The notes: a model not told the origin generated them from the sequence alone. Shown: positions 29,243 through 38,853, counted from the stretch's first letter. The stretch: 64,000 nt of DNA from an uncultured Elusimicrobiales bacterium (GCA_934667625.1 CAKUMH010000005.1:62001-126000), one strand, 5' to 3'. Program-made: numbers and translations.

Positions 29243-32236
29243 TTACTTCTTCCGTTTTTTACCTGCGGCTTTGCCAATCTTTTCCGGTGCCTTTTGGGCC
29301 GGTTTTCTTGCGGATTTGGCGGCCTTTTCCGAAACTTTTTTGGCTGCTTTGGGCGCGTGCAGTTTTTGTTCCGGGTGTGCGGCCAAAAACTTGTCCACGG
29401 CTTCCAGTTCCGGTTTTAAGTAGCGGCCCGTATAAGAGGCCTTGCACGCAGCCACCTGCCGGGGTGTTCCTTCACACACAATCGTGCCGCCCTTGTCTCC
29501 GCCTTCGGGGCCCAAATCAATCAGCCAATCCGCCGTTTTGATAACGTCCAAATTGTGCTCAATGATGAGCACCGTGTTGCCCTTATCGGCCAGCCCGTGC
29601 AGCACGTGGAGCAGTTTGTCAATATCGGCAAAGTGCAGGCCGGTGGTGGGTTCGTCCAAAATGTAGAGCGTGTTGCCCGTTCCCTTGCGGGAAAGTTCAT
29701 CCGCCAGCTTTACGCGCTGCGCCTCTCCGCCGGAAAGGGTGGTAGCCGCCTGGCCCAGTTTAATATATCCCAGGCCCACCTCGTCCAGCGTTTTTAGGTA
29801 ACGTTTGATTTTGGGAATTGCGTCAAAAAATTCCAACGCCTGCGAGACGCTCATATCCAGCACCTCGGCAATGTTTTTGCCTTTAAATTTCACTTCCAGC
29901 GTGTCGGCATTAAAGCGTTGGCCGTTGCATTCCTCGCACTTGACGTAAATGTCAGGCAAAAATTGCATCTGGATTTTTAAAATACCGTCGCCCTGGCACT
30001 TTTCGCACCGCCCGCCCTTTACGTTAAAGGAAAACCGGCCCGGCTTGTATCCGCGGCGTTTGGCTTCCGGCATTTCGGCAAACAAATCACGTATGTGCGA
30101 AAACACGCCCGTGTAGGTAGCGGGGTTGCTGCGCGGCGTTTTGCCAATGGGGCTTTGGTCCACAATAATCACTTTGTCAATGTTTTCCAGCCCCTTAATG
30201 GCCTTGTGTGCGCCGGGGGCGTCTTTGGCGCCGTAAAACTTTTGCGCAAGTGCCTTGTACAAAATTTGGTGAATCAGCGTGGACTTGCCCGAACCGGACA
30301 CTCCCGTTACGCAGATAAACTTGCCGAGCGGAAATTTGACGTTAATGTTTTTCAGGTTAAACTGTTTTGCGCCGACGATTTCCAAAAATTTTCCGTTTCC
30401 TTTGCGCAGTTCTTCGCGCGGTAAAATCATCCGCCGTCCGTTTAGGTACGAGGCGGTGAGGGATTTTTCATCGCGCAAAAAGTCCGCCGTCGGTTCCGCC
30501 GCCACAATGCGTCCGCCGTTTTCGCCCGCGGCCGGGCCGAGTTCCACCACATAATCAGAGGCTAAAATGGTGTCCTTGTCGTGCTCCACCACGATGAGGG
30601 TGTTGTCTAAGTCGCGCAAATTTTTGAGCGTTTCAATCAGGCGGTCGTTGTCGCGAGAGTGCAGCCCAATCGTCGGCTCGTCCAGCACATACAGCACGCC
30701 CGTCAGGCCGGAGCCAATTTGTGTGGCCAGGTGAATGCGCTGCGCCTCGCCGCCGGAGAGCGTTTGGCTCTTGCGTTCCAAGGTTAAGTAAGAAAGCCCC
30801 ACACTGTTCAAAAACTCCAGCCGCGCGCGGATTTCCTTCAGCACGTCCTTGGCGATGATTTTCTCCTTATCCGTCAGTTCAATGTGTTCAAAAAAATCCT
30901 TGGCCGCGGAAACCTGCATGGCGGTAATATCGTTGATGTTTTTGCCGTTGATGCGCACGGCCAGCGCTTCGGGTTTTAGGCGTTTGCCGCCGCAGGTCGG
31001 GCAGGTGACCTCGCGCATAAAGCGGTTGTATACTTCCTCTTTTACAAAATCGCTTTCGCTTTCCTGGTAGCGGCGCTTTAGGTTGGTAATCACGCCTTCA
31101 AATTCCTGTTCTCCGCCGGAGATGACGGACGTATAGCTCGCCCCGCCCGTTCCGTACAAAAGCAGGTCCCGCTGCTGCTTGGGCAGGTTCTTCCACGGCG
31201 TGTGCAGGCTGATGTGGTTTTGGTGGCAGACTTGGCGCAAAATGTCGTAATAGTACCCGCTCCACGAATTTTTCCAGCGGTGGGTGCGCGTGGTGACGGG
31301 GTTGTCCCACGCGGCAATGGCGCCCTCGTTAATGGAGAGCGACGTATCCGGCACCACCAGGTCTTCCGCCACTTCTATTTTAAGCCCCAGCCCGTTGCAG
31401 TCCGGACAGGCACCATAGGGGGAGTTGAAGGAGAATAGCCGCGGCTCCAGCTCGCTAAACCCAATGCCGCAGTGGGCACAGGCGTTGCTCTCGCTGTAGG
31501 TAAATTCGCACGGCTTGTCGCCCTCGGCTTCCACAATATGCACCAGCCCCTGGGCAAATTTTAGGGCCGCCTCCAAGCTTTCCACCAGGCGTTCGCGGTC
31601 AAATTCCTCCACAAAAATTTCATCCGTCACCAGTTCAATGGTGTGCTTTTTGTAACGCTCCAAGGTCGGCGTGTGGTCCAGGGGGATGACGGTCCCGTCC
31701 ACGCGCGCCTTTACATAACCCTCTTTTTTAAATTTGGCAAAAAGCTCCTCGTACGTTCCCGCCCGTCCGCGCACCACGGGGGAGAGGATAAAAACGGTTT
31801 TTTCGTTGAATTTTTTTAAAATATCCTGGGCAATGCCCTGCACGCTCCAGGCCTGCACTTCGCGTCCGCAATGCGGGCAGAAGCGGTGGCCGACGCGCGC
31901 GAACAACAGGCGCAGGTAGTCGTAAATTTCCGTTACTGTGGCCACGGTGGAGCGCGGATTTTTAGACGGATTTCGCTGTTCAATGGAAATTGCCGGCGAG
32001 AGTCCCTCAATGTGTTCCACATCCGGCTTTTCCATCAGTTCCAAAAACTGCCGCGCATAGGCGGACATGCTTTCCACATAGCGGCGCTGTCCTTCGGCGT
32101 AAATGGTATCAAACGCCAGCGAGCTCTTGCCCGAGCCGGACAGTCCGGTCACCACCACCATTTTATCCTTGGGCAGTTCCACGGTTACGTTTTTTAAATT
32201 GTGTCCTTTGGCACCAATTACTTTAATGCTCTTCAT
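29243..32236 (-). CDS. uvrA: Excinuclease ABC subunit A
   Basis: A 997-residue DNA damage sensor of nucleotide excision repair. Two ABC ATPase modules are present: Walker A GLSGSGKSS (31-39) and GVSGSGKST in the second half, signatures LSGGEAQRI and LSGGEAQRV. Zinc-binding pairs CPHC, CAHC, CPTCGG and the CEKC...CEEC finger are intact. It is longer than usual by a Lys/Ala-rich tail of about 45 residues (from KLHAPKAAKK onwards). Only 12 bases separate it from the convergent prepilin gene. Confidence 0.96.
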   Translation of the reverse strand: MKSIKVIGAKGHNLKNVTVELPKDKMVVVTGLSGSGKSSLAFDTIYAEGQRRYVESMSAYARQFLELMEKPDVEHIEGLSPAISIEQRNPSKNPRSTVATVTEIYDYLRLLFARVGHRFCPHCGREVQAWSVQGIAQDILKKFNEKTVFILSPVVRGRAGTYEELFAKFKKEGYVKARVDGTVIPLDHTPTLERYKKHTIELVTDEIFVEEFDRERLVESLEAALKFAQGLVHIVEAEGDKPCEFTYSESNACAHCGIGFSELEPRLFSFNSPYGACPDCNGLGLKIEVAEDLVVPDTSLSINEGAIAAWDNPVTTRTHRWKNSWSGYYYDILRQVCHQNHISLHTPWKNLPKQQRDLLLYGTGGASYTSVISGGEQEFEGVITNLKRRYQESESDFVKEEVYNRFMREVTCPTCGGKRLKPEALAVRINGKNINDITAMQVSAAKDFFEHIELTDKEKIIAKDVLKEIRARLEFLNSVGLSYLTLERKSQTLSGGEAQRIHLATQIGSGLTGVLYVLDEPTIGLHSRDNDRLIETLKNLRDLDNTLIVVEHDKDTILASDYVVELGPAAGENGGRIVAAEPTADFLRDEKSLTASYLNGRRMILPREELRKGNGKFLEIVGAKQFNLKNINVKFPLGKFICVTGVSGSGKSTLIHQILYKALAQKFYGAKDAPGAHKAIKGLENIDKVIIVDQSPIGKTPRSNPATYTGVFSHIRDLFAEMPEAKRRGYKPGRFSFNVKGGRCEKCQGDGILKIQMQFLPDIYVKCEECNGQRFNADTLEVKFKGKNIAEVLDMSVSQALEFFDAIPKIKRYLKTLDEVGLGYIKLGQAATTLSGGEAQRVKLADELSRKGTGNTLYILDEPTTGLHFADIDKLLHVLHGLADKGNTVLIIEHNLDVIKTADWLIDLGPEGGDKGGTIVCEGTPRQVAACKASYTGRYLKPELEAVDKFLAAHPEQKLHAPKAAKKVSEKAAKSARKPAQKAPEKIGKAAGKKRKK

Positions 32237-32336
32237 CTTTAACCCCCGGGCGGCCGCGTTTGGACTGCGGACAAACGCCCCTTTTATCTAAATAAATTAT
32301 ATAATTTATTTAACTTTCATTCATTGGAGCGCGCGC

Positions 32337-33392
32337 GTGAAGAAACCGCTTAAATTTTTGCTCTACACCGTTGGCATTCTTTTATCCGTCGGCTTGATTG
32401 CCTTTATGGTCTATCAGGCCAAAGACAGCTTTGTCAAAATTTGGCAGGGCGTCAAAATCAAATATCTCTTTTTGTCGCTTTTGTCCTCTGTGCTGATTTA
32501 CGTGGCCATGGGGATGAGCTTGTACGAAGTATTGCGTATCATGGGGCGCAAAATTTCCAAGGGGGCGGCCATCGGCATTGCGTTGGTGTCCACCACGGTC
32601 AACTATGTGGTGTCCTCGTTGGGCGTCAGCGGGTTTGCGTTGCGGGCCCACCTCTTAAACCGCCGCCGCGTGCCCTTCGGCACCTGCGTTACGGCCAGCA
32701 TTGTGATTACCGTCCTGTTGTATTTTGTACTGGCGGTGATTATTCTGCAGGGCTCGGTGCTAATGCTTTTTAACTCCGCCGCCACGACGATGCAGATTGT
32801 CAAAAACTTTTCACTCATTATCGTCATGTGCGCCGTGTGCGTGGTGATTACGGCTTTTCTCTTTAACAACGAACTCCGTTCCAAATGGCTGCGCAAATGC
32901 TTTAGAATGATGAACAAGGTGCTTTACCACGTGTTCCGCGCGCTCATTCCCAAAGGCAAGTACGACGATTTTATGGACCAGTTGGACGAAGGCATAGACC
33001 TCATCCACAAGAAAAAGAACAAAATGACGATGACGATTGTTTACGTCTGTGCGGACTGGCTGTTTACGATTTTGGTGCTCTACTTTGCCTTCCGCGCGGT
33101 GGGCATTCACATTTCTGCAGGTGTTTTGGTGGCGGGTTTTGCCGTCGGTATGGTCACCACGCTTATCCCGCTTTTGCCCGGGGGACTGGGCGCCATGGAA
33201 CTGGCGATGACCGCCGTTTATGCCCAAATGGGCATAGATTGGGATGCCGCCCTCATGGCCACGTTGATTTACCGCGTGGTGTATTACATTTTGCCCGGTA
33301 TCGTGAGCATTTTTATCTATTGGGGGCTGCAGCTTTCCTCCAGTTCTGCCCCGCGCAAACCCAAACGGGCCAAAGGAGCTTTGCATGATTGA
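32337..33392 (+). CDS. Lysylphosphatidylglycerol synthase TM-region/YbhN-like membrane protein
   Basis: A 351-residue protein with about eight membrane helices and the family motifs NYVVSSLGVSGFALRAHLL near residue 87 and LLPGGLGAMELAMTAVY near residue 280, typical of UPF0104/LPG_synthase_TM (flippase-like) proteins. No aminoacyl-transferase domain is attached, so lysyl-PG synthesis is unlikely; lipid transport across the inner membrane is the family expectation. It starts at GTG after TTGGAG. The end overlaps the next gene by eight bases. Confidence 0.82.
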   Translation: MKKPLKFLLYTVGILLSVGLIAFMVYQAKDSFVKIWQGVKIKYLFLSLLSSVLIYVAMGMSLYEVLRIMGRKISKGAAIGIALVSTTVNYVVSSLGVSGFALRAHLLNRRRVPFGTCVTASIVITVLLYFVLAVIILQGSVLMLFNSAATTMQIVKNFSLIIVMCAVCVVITAFLFNNELRSKWLRKCFRMMNKVLYHVFRALIPKGKYDDFMDQLDEGIDLIHKKKNKMTMTIVYVCADWLFTILVLYFAFRAVGIHISAGVLVAGFAVGMVTTLIPLLPGGLGAMELAMTAVYAQMGIDWDAALMATLIYRVVYYILPGIVSIFIYWGLQLSSSSAPRKPKRAKGALHD

Positions 33393-33900
33393 ACGCATTA
33401 AAGAACAGGTGCCGCATGTGCGCCCCAGCTGCTACCTGCATAAAACGTCCGTGCTTATCGGTGACGTTACCCTCGGCGAGAACGTTTCCGTCTGGCCCTG
33501 TGCCGTTCTGCGCGGCGACATTGCCGCCATTACGGTGGGGGATAATTCCAACATTCAGGAAAACGCCTGCGTCCACGTCAATTACGGCGCGCCGTGTATC
33601 ATTGGCCGCGGCGTAAGCGTGGGGCACGGTGCTATTGTGCACGGGAGCAAAATCGGCGATAACTGCCTGATTGGGATGAACGCCGTGGTAATGGAGAGCG
33701 AAATCGGCCCCAACTGTATTATCGGGGCAGGAGCGGTGGTGCCGGCGGGCAAGAACATTCCCGCAGGTTCTTTGGTCATGGGGGTTCCCGCTAAGGTGGT
33801 GCGCAAACTGGAAGAGGACGAAGTGAACGCCGTGATGAAGAACGCCCGCGAGTATGCCGCCGCCATAGCGCTTTACAAGGACCATTGCGAAGAATTATGA
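33385..33900 (+). CDS. Gamma-carbonic-anhydrase-family protein (YrdA-like)
   Basis: A 171-residue left-handed beta-helix protein with hexapeptide repeats. The zinc ligands are visible as His64 (CVHVN), His81 and His86 (VGHGAIVHG). The trimer would bind metal at subunit interfaces. Activity in this subfamily ranges from carbonic anhydrase to none measured. A C-terminal helix follows GVPAKVVRKL. It overlaps both neighbours by a few bases, so the three genes form one operon. Confidence 0.88.
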   Translation: MIERIKEQVPHVRPSCYLHKTSVLIGDVTLGENVSVWPCAVLRGDIAAITVGDNSNIQENACVHVNYGAPCIIGRGVSVGHGAIVHGSKIGDNCLIGMNAVVMESEIGPNCIIGAGAVVPAGKNIPAGSLVMGVPAKVVRKLEEDEVNAVMKNAREYAAAIALYKDHCEEL

Positions 33901-34262
33901 AGAAAGTGGTACTGATTGAAGATTCCAAGGTGTTAGGCACGGCCCTAAGCGGTGCGCTTAAGGTGGACGGCATAGACGTCCACTGGGCGGAAAACGGCGT
34001 GGCGGGTGTTTTGCTGGCCAAGCAGGTGCGGCCGGACCTTATTTTGTTGGATTTAATGCTGCCCAAGCTCAGCGGTTTTGAAGTGTGCAAGCTGCTCAAG
34101 ACCGACAACGCCACCTGGCGCATTCCGGTGGTGATTATGTCCACCCTGTCGGACCCCGAGTCGCGCGACCGCGCGACGGAGGCGGGCGCAGATTATTTTA
34201 TTCCCAAGCCGTATGATTTGGCCGCCACCCTGGCCGAAATCAAAAAATTACTCAAGATGTAG
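33897..34262 (+). CDS. Single-domain response regulator (CheY-like)
   Basis: A 121-residue receiver domain starting MKKVVLIEDSKV (ATGA overlap with the preceding stop). Asp8/9-equivalent acidic pair is ED at 8-9, the phosphoacceptor is Asp52 (LILLDLMLPKLSGFE), the conserved Thr/Ser is in VVIMSTLSD and the Lys in FIPKPYD. There is no output domain and no histidine kinase nearby, so it must work by protein contact. The TPR gene downstream is a possible partner by proximity only. Confidence 0.9.
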   Translation: MKKVVLIEDSKVLGTALSGALKVDGIDVHWAENGVAGVLLAKQVRPDLILLDLMLPKLSGFEVCKLLKTDNATWRIPVVIMSTLSDPESRDRATEAGADYFIPKPYDLAATLAEIKKLLKM

Positions 34263-34286
34263 TGATAAAAATGTTGTACTTTTTTG

Positions 34287-34313
34287 TCGTCACCCTGAAC
34301 TTGTTTCAGGAAC
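34287..34313. repeat. REP-type palindrome
   Basis: GTCACCCTGAACTTGTTTCAGGAAC, one more member of the dispersed palindrome family, between the response regulator and the TPR gene. Confidence 0.7.
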
Positions 34314-34372
34314 CGTCTTGTGCAGTTGTTGTTTTTAACTTTAATTTTCAGCCGTAACCGGGAGAATATTTT

Positions 34373-35530
34373 ATGGCACAAACCAAAAAGAAAGGGCAGA
34401 CCAAAACAGCGTCTAAAAAGACCGTCAAAAAAACGGCTGCCCAAAAAGCCGTCAAAACAGCGCCCAAAGCTGCCCCGTTGGACTTAGATGCGTTGGAACT
34501 GCTGCTGGACGAAGGCCGCCCGAGCGAAGCCCTGCGCGTACTGGCCGCCGCTCCGGACAAGGACGCCTTTGCCTGGTTCCTCACCGCCGAGGCGCAACGG
34601 CAGCTTGGATCGTTTGAGGATGCCCTTAAAAGCTATGCCGTCGCCCTGCAACTGGCCGACGAGGCCGAACTGCGCATGGACATATTGCTTGCTATGGCGT
34701 CGTGCTACCGCACGCTGGGGCATTCTGCCGCCGCGTATGAACTGGCCGACGAAACCCTGGAAATGGCGCAGGAATTGGAGTATGACGAATTTATCGTGCG
34801 TGCCATGCAGGAAATGGCCATGGCCCTGCGTGCCTGGGGAAGACTGGACGAATCGCTGGACTTGCTGGATGCCGTCCTGGCCGCTTACACCCAGCAAAAG
34901 GACTATGCGGGCATGAGTTTTATCCACTGGGCCAAGGGCGGTGTGTTCCGCCTGCAAGGCCAGTTTGAAGAAGGCGTCGCCCAATTTAAAAAAGCCATTA
35001 CACTGGCCAAAAAAGCGGGGGATGAAATTTCCGTGGCGTACGGGCATTGCGGACTGGCTGGTATCAGCCGCATTTGCGGACGGATTGACGAGTGCGTCAA
35101 AAATTATAAATTGGCGGAAAAAATCTTTCGCAAAAGCGAAGACGTTTTCGGCAAAGCGTACACCAACTGCGGCATGGCCAACGGCCTTCGCCAGCAGGGA
35201 AAATACGACGAAGCCCTCCGCCATTACAACGTGGCCGATAAGCTCTATTCCTCCATTCACGACACGGTGGACCTCGGCTTTGTAAAATGGGGCCGGGCAG
35301 ACATTTTAAAGCGCAAAAACAAAATGTCCGAAGCGCTTAAAGACCTGCAGGAGGCGCGCGTTTTGTTTGATAATTCAGACGAAAAACGCGGCCAAATTTT
35401 AACCAAACTTTCCCTGGCGCAAGTGCTCTACGCCCTCGGCCAAACGGACGAGGCGGAAGAACTCTACCGGCTGGGGGTGGAGCAGGCCCGCGCGGAAGGT
35501 TTGCACACGTATTTGGAAAGCTACACCTGA
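34373..35530 (+). CDS. TPR-repeat protein with basic N-terminal tail
   Basis: A 385-residue cytoplasmic protein. The first 35 residues are Lys/Ala/Thr-rich; residues 40-380 form about eight tetratricopeptide repeats (for example AKGGVFRLQGQFEEGVAQFK and GMANGLRQQGKYDEALRHYN). Such proteins are scaffolds. There is no signal peptide or enzyme domain. It starts after AACCGGGAGAATATTTT and ends at a bidirectional terminator. Confidence 0.85.
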   Translation: MAQTKKKGQTKTASKKTVKKTAAQKAVKTAPKAAPLDLDALELLLDEGRPSEALRVLAAAPDKDAFAWFLTAEAQRQLGSFEDALKSYAVALQLADEAELRMDILLAMASCYRTLGHSAAAYELADETLEMAQELEYDEFIVRAMQEMAMALRAWGRLDESLDLLDAVLAAYTQQKDYAGMSFIHWAKGGVFRLQGQFEEGVAQFKKAITLAKKAGDEISVAYGHCGLAGISRICGRIDECVKNYKLAEKIFRKSEDVFGKAYTNCGMANGLRQQGKYDEALRHYNVADKLYSSIHDTVDLGFVKWGRADILKRKNKMSEALKDLQEARVLFDNSDEKRGQILTKLSLAQVLYALGQTDEAEELYRLGVEQARAEGLHTYLESYT

Positions 35531-35544
35531 TGTTTTTTAGCCGC

Positions 35545-35577
35545 AAAAAAAGCCCCTCTTGCGAGGGGCTTTTTTAT
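35545..35577. terminator. Bidirectional terminator
   Basis: AAGCCCCTC and GAGGGGCTT arms with AAAAAAA on the left and TTTTTT on the right, shared by the TPR gene and the convergent isomerase gene. Confidence 0.9.
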
Positions 35578-35588
35578 GCCTGTAAAAC

Positions 35589-36005
35589 TTAGTTAATCTC
35601 TTTAATTTCCACGTCAAAGGTAAGTTCTTTTCCGGCGAGCGGGTGGTTGAAATCCAGCACCACTTCTTTGTCCGTAATTTCCTTGACGACCGCGCGGAAG
35701 GTGTGGCCCGCATTGCTGGCGCCCACCATATCGCCTACCTTCAGGTTTTCGGCTCCGCCGATGGCTTCTTTCGGTACGCGGCGGATGGCTTCTTCCAGCA
35801 CCTTGCCGTAGCCCTTTTCCGGCGCTACCTTGACGGTCTTTTTATCGCCCACCTTCATGCCCAAAAGTTCTTCTTCCAGCCCCGGGATGATGTGTCCCGC
35901 GCCGTGCGTGTACTCCAGCGGCCCGCGGCCGGCAGAGGTGTCGGCCACTTTGCCGTCTACCGTTAAGGTGTAGTCAAATTTGACTTTGGAACCTTCTTTA
36001 ATCAT
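35589..36005 (-). CDS. FKBP-type peptidyl-prolyl isomerase, SlyD-like
   Basis: A 138-residue protein with split FKBP halves (MIKEGSKVKFDYTLTVDGKV; LEYTHGAGHIIPGLEEELLG; LDFNHPLAGKELTFDVEI) around an insert-in-flap chaperone domain (about 70-120). The His/Cys-rich metal-binding tail of E. coli SlyD is absent. It would catalyse proline isomerisation and hold folding intermediates in the cytoplasm. It begins after AAGGAGAAAAC. Confidence 0.9.
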   Translation of the reverse strand: MIKEGSKVKFDYTLTVDGKVADTSAGRGPLEYTHGAGHIIPGLEEELLGMKVGDKKTVKVAPEKGYGKVLEEAIRRVPKEAIGGAENLKVGDMVGASNAGHTFRAVVKEITDKEVVLDFNHPLAGKELTFDVEIKEIN

Positions 36006-36504
36006 TGTTTTCTCCTTGTGCCGCAGGGTACCCCGGGCGGATATTTATTATATTGTAACAGTTTTTGTCCGCGAGCAGGGCAAAATCTCTCGTTTTGTGT
36101 TTCCGGCCAAAAAATCCCCGCCCGAAAGGGCGGGGTAACCAACGCGTTGGCTGGGGGATAAAACCCCGAGCGGGACGGCCCCCAGCGTCCCGGAGCTGCG
36201 GCTTTGCCACCAATGCGCGCCCCGTGTTGATACCCTAGTATCGCTTTTGGCGTGCTCTTTTGCAACGGAAAAAATTAATTAGGCTTGCCGTTTCCTATTT
36301 GCTGTCATCCTGGAGCGTGTGGCGGTTCTGACAAAAGCGCCGTCATCCTGGAGTGTCTTAGTCCAGGATCTTGTCGCTTCCCTGTGCCGTCATCAAACAA
36401 AGCGTCGTCATGCTGAACTTGTTTCAGCATCTACCTCTTGGGTCGTTTGTTTCTGTTGTCGTTCGCTGTCATCCTAGCGTATCGCAACCTTGTCACAGGG
36501 ACCG
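36006..36504. other. Intergenic region with hairpins and REP palindromes
   Basis: About 500 bases without a credible gene. The left half carries CCCCGCCC-GAAA-GGGCGGGG (near 36117) and further GC-rich inverted segments. The right half carries REP-type palindromes at about 36303, 36343, 36408 and a partial one at 36466. Confidence 0.6.
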
Positions 36505-36545
36505 CAAAAAAACGCCGCGCCCCCAAGCGGAGCGCGGCGTTTGCC
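36505..36545 (-). terminator. Terminator of GMP reductase
   Basis: On the minus strand AACGCCGCGCTCCGCTTGGG pairs with GGGCGCGGCGTT and is followed by TTTTTTG. Confidence 0.88.
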
Positions 36546-36560
36546 AAAAAGGAAACCATT

Positions 36561-37664
36561 TCATTCGTTGCCGAAAATCGTGTTCAACTGCCGGTTCACG
36601 CGGTAGAACGTGGCGCACTTGGGCATGTCCTTGAGGCGTTTAGCGCCGATATAGGTCATACAACTGCGTATCCCGCCAAGCAGCGCCAGCAGTGTCGGTT
36701 CCACCGGCCCGCGGAAGGGAATTTCCACCACCTTTCCTTCGCTGGCACGGTATTTCTTCATGCCGCCGTAATGCTTTTGCTGGGCATATTCCGAGCTCAT
36801 GCCGTAAAACTTTTTGTATTGTTTTTCCTCTATTCTAAGTGCGCAGGTCTTGTCGTCAATCAAGTTTACCTCGTCCGTTTGAAAAGCCTTGGTGCACATT
36901 TCACCGGCGCTTTCGGCGTGCCCGGCCAGCATGCCGCCCAACATCACAAAATCCGCGCCTGCGCAAAAGCTCTTGCACACGTCGCCGGGCACCGTGCAGC
37001 CTCCGTCGGCGCAAATCATGCCGCCCACGCCGTGCGCCGCATCGGCGCATTCAATCACGGTAGAAAATTGCGGCCGTCCCACCCCGGTCAGTTTGCGTGT
37101 GGTGCACACGGAGCCGGGGCCGATGCCCACCTTCACAATGTCCGCTCCGTTTAACAACAAATCTTCGCACATATCGCCCGTCACCACGTTGCCCGCCATT
37201 AACAGCACCTTGGGGTAGGCCGCGCGCACCTTGCGTACATAGTTGATTAAATAGGGCGAATAGCCGTTTGCCACGTCCACGCACACGTTTTGGATAAGCC
37301 CGCTGTTTAGTACGGTGCAGAGTTTGTCAAAATCCGCGTCCGACACGCCGGAGCTGACAAACAAGAGGTCGTTGGAGCCAAACTCCTGCGCGTTGGCTTT
37401 TAAAAATCCAATCAGCTCGTCAGCCGAGTAGTGTTTATGCAGGGCGCTCATGAGGTGCTGTTTCTGCATTTCGCGGGCGAGTTCCAAGGTGCCTGTCGTG
37501 GCCATATTGGCGGCCACAATGCCGGTGCCTTTTATCGGGCGCGGGCACCATTTAAATACATATTCCCGTTCCACCTCCACTTCCGAGCGCGAGGCCAGCG
37601 TGGAGCGTTTCGGTCGTAAAAGCACGTCGCAATAGTCCAATTGAATGTCGTCGTAAATTCTCAT
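36561..37664 (-). CDS. guaC: GMP reductase
   Basis: A 367-residue (beta/alpha)8 enzyme that converts GMP to IMP with NADPH. The catalytic loop GIGPGSVCTTRKLTGVG carries Cys187, and ADGGCTVPGDVCKSFCAGAD is the phosphate-binding segment. No CBS domains interrupt the barrel, which distinguishes it from IMP dehydrogenase. Overall length and the N-terminus (YDDIQLDYCDVLLRPKRSTL) match GuaC. It starts after TAGGAGAATGAA and is monocistronic. Confidence 0.93.
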   Translation of the reverse strand: MRIYDDIQLDYCDVLLRPKRSTLASRSEVEVEREYVFKWCPRPIKGTGIVAANMATTGTLELAREMQKQHLMSALHKHYSADELIGFLKANAQEFGSNDLLFVSSGVSDADFDKLCTVLNSGLIQNVCVDVANGYSPYLINYVRKVRAAYPKVLLMAGNVVTGDMCEDLLLNGADIVKVGIGPGSVCTTRKLTGVGRPQFSTVIECADAAHGVGGMICADGGCTVPGDVCKSFCAGADFVMLGGMLAGHAESAGEMCTKAFQTDEVNLIDDKTCALRIEEKQYKKFYGMSSEYAQQKHYGGMKKYRASEGKVVEIPFRGPVEPTLLALLGGIRSCMTYIGAKRLKDMPKCATFYRVNRQLNTIFGNE

Positions 37665-37734
37665 TTCATTCTCCTAAAAGCGGCCGCTTCGTATCGGGTG
37701 GCCAAACCGTCCTATATGATACAAAATTTCCCTT

Positions 37735-37763
37735 TTGCAGGGAGTTTTATTTTTAGCTATAAT
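37735..37763 (+). promoter_or_regulatory. Promoter of the three-prepilin operon
   Basis: TTGCAG (37735-37740), a 17-bp spacer and TATAAT (37758-37763), 52 bases before the first prepilin start. Confidence 0.7.
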
Positions 37764-37814
37764 GGGTATTGTAATTATTCGTTAAAGTTTTATACTTTTT
37801 ATACGGGAGAAATT

Positions 37815-38333
37815 ATGAAAAAAGGTTTTACGTTAATTGAACTTTTGGCCGTGGTGCTGATTATCGGCATTCTGACGGCTGTTGCCATGCCGCAGTACCG
37901 CCGCAGTGTGGAGCGCACGCGCGTGGCGGAGGCCCTGCAAATGCTGCCCGCCATTTTTGACGCGCGCGAACGGGTAGTGACGGAAAACGGCTGGTCGTGG
38001 CAGAGAAACCCGGGTTTTGACAGCTCTGCGGAGAAAAATGTCAAATTTTCGCTTTTGGACATGGAGCTGAAGGGGACTGCTCAGGACAAGCTAACCTGGA
38101 AGACGGACAACTTTACGTATCGGCTCAGTGACAAGGCTGTCGGGGGCCATTCGGTGGTGGCTGCGGAGCCCACATTTGTGACGGCTACCATGGGGCGCGG
38201 CATTTACAAGGGAACGGTTATTTATTACAACGGCTCCCATCTTTTGTGCTGCCGCCCTTCTATGCAGAGCGACGCCTGCACACTGCTCAATTTGACGGAA
38301 GATTCCAAATGCCTGGCAGGTTTATCGGACTAA
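37815..38333 (+). CDS. Type IV prepilin-like protein
   Basis: A 172-residue prepilin with leader [22 protein letters not shown] and MPQYRRSVERTRVAEALQML as the helix. Glu5 is present. A C-terminal LLCCRPSMQSDACTLL segment supplies cysteines typical of this pilin set. First of three tandem prepilins with four- and nine-base gaps. It starts after ATACGGGAGAAATT. Confidence 0.88.
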   Translation: MKKGFTLIELLAVVLIIGILTAVAMPQYRRSVERTRVAEALQMLPAIFDARERVVTENGWSWQRNPGFDSSAEKNVKFSLLDMELKGTAQDKLTWKTDNFTYRLSDKAVGGHSVVAAEPTFVTATMGRGIYKGTVIYYNGSHLLCCRPSMQSDACTLLNLTEDSKCLAGLSD

Positions 38334-38337
38334 TCAA

Positions 38338-38844
38338 ATGAAAACATTAAAAAAAGGTTTTACCTTGATTGAACTTTTAACCGTGGTGCTGATTGTGGCC
38401 ATTTTAACGGGTGTGGCTTTGCCACAATACCGCAAGGTGGTGGAAAAAAGCCACGTAACAGAAGCGCAATCCTTTCTGCGTACGATTTACGATTCCAGCG
38501 AACGCTTGGCCGGGGAATTCGGGTACGATTCGTACGCGGACTTAGTATCCGCCAAGGGCGAGACCGGATACTCCTTTGCGCGCATGGATATGTTTGACGC
38601 GGACAATTTGCCCTTTGGGTGCAAAATTCCGCAAAACAACAGCACCGTGCTTGAATGCGAACGCTTTATCTACCGCCCGCTTTTGGGGCATTACGTGGCG
38701 GCTAAAAAGCTGGAAAATCCGTACGCGGGCACGCTTATCGTGCTGGACCGCAACACCAACCAGCTCTACTGTCAGGAGGCCACGGCGTCGGCCGACGCGT
38801 GCGATGTCTTTGGGTTAGATACCGTCAGCGGACTTTCGTTTTAG
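38338..38844 (+). CDS. Type IV prepilin-like protein
   Basis: A 168-residue prepilin, leader [25 protein letters not shown] with Glu5, then LPQYRKVVEKSHVTEAQSFL. The C-terminal NQLYCQEATASADACDVFGL resembles the corresponding part of its upstream neighbour, consistent with tandem duplication and divergence. Four bases follow the preceding stop, so translation is likely coupled. Confidence 0.88.
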   Translation: MKTLKKGFTLIELLTVVLIVAILTGVALPQYRKVVEKSHVTEAQSFLRTIYDSSERLAGEFGYDSYADLVSAKGETGYSFARMDMFDADNLPFGCKIPQNNSTVLECERFIYRPLLGHYVAAKKLENPYAGTLIVLDRNTNQLYCQEATASADACDVFGLDTVSGLSF

Positions 38845-38853
38845 GAGAATTTT

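Noticed and set aside
36002..36265. 87-codon minus-strand frame upstream of the FKBP gene
   Set aside because: It runs through GC-rich hairpins, has Pro/Gly/Arg-rich noise and ends inside the FKBP ribosome-binding region.
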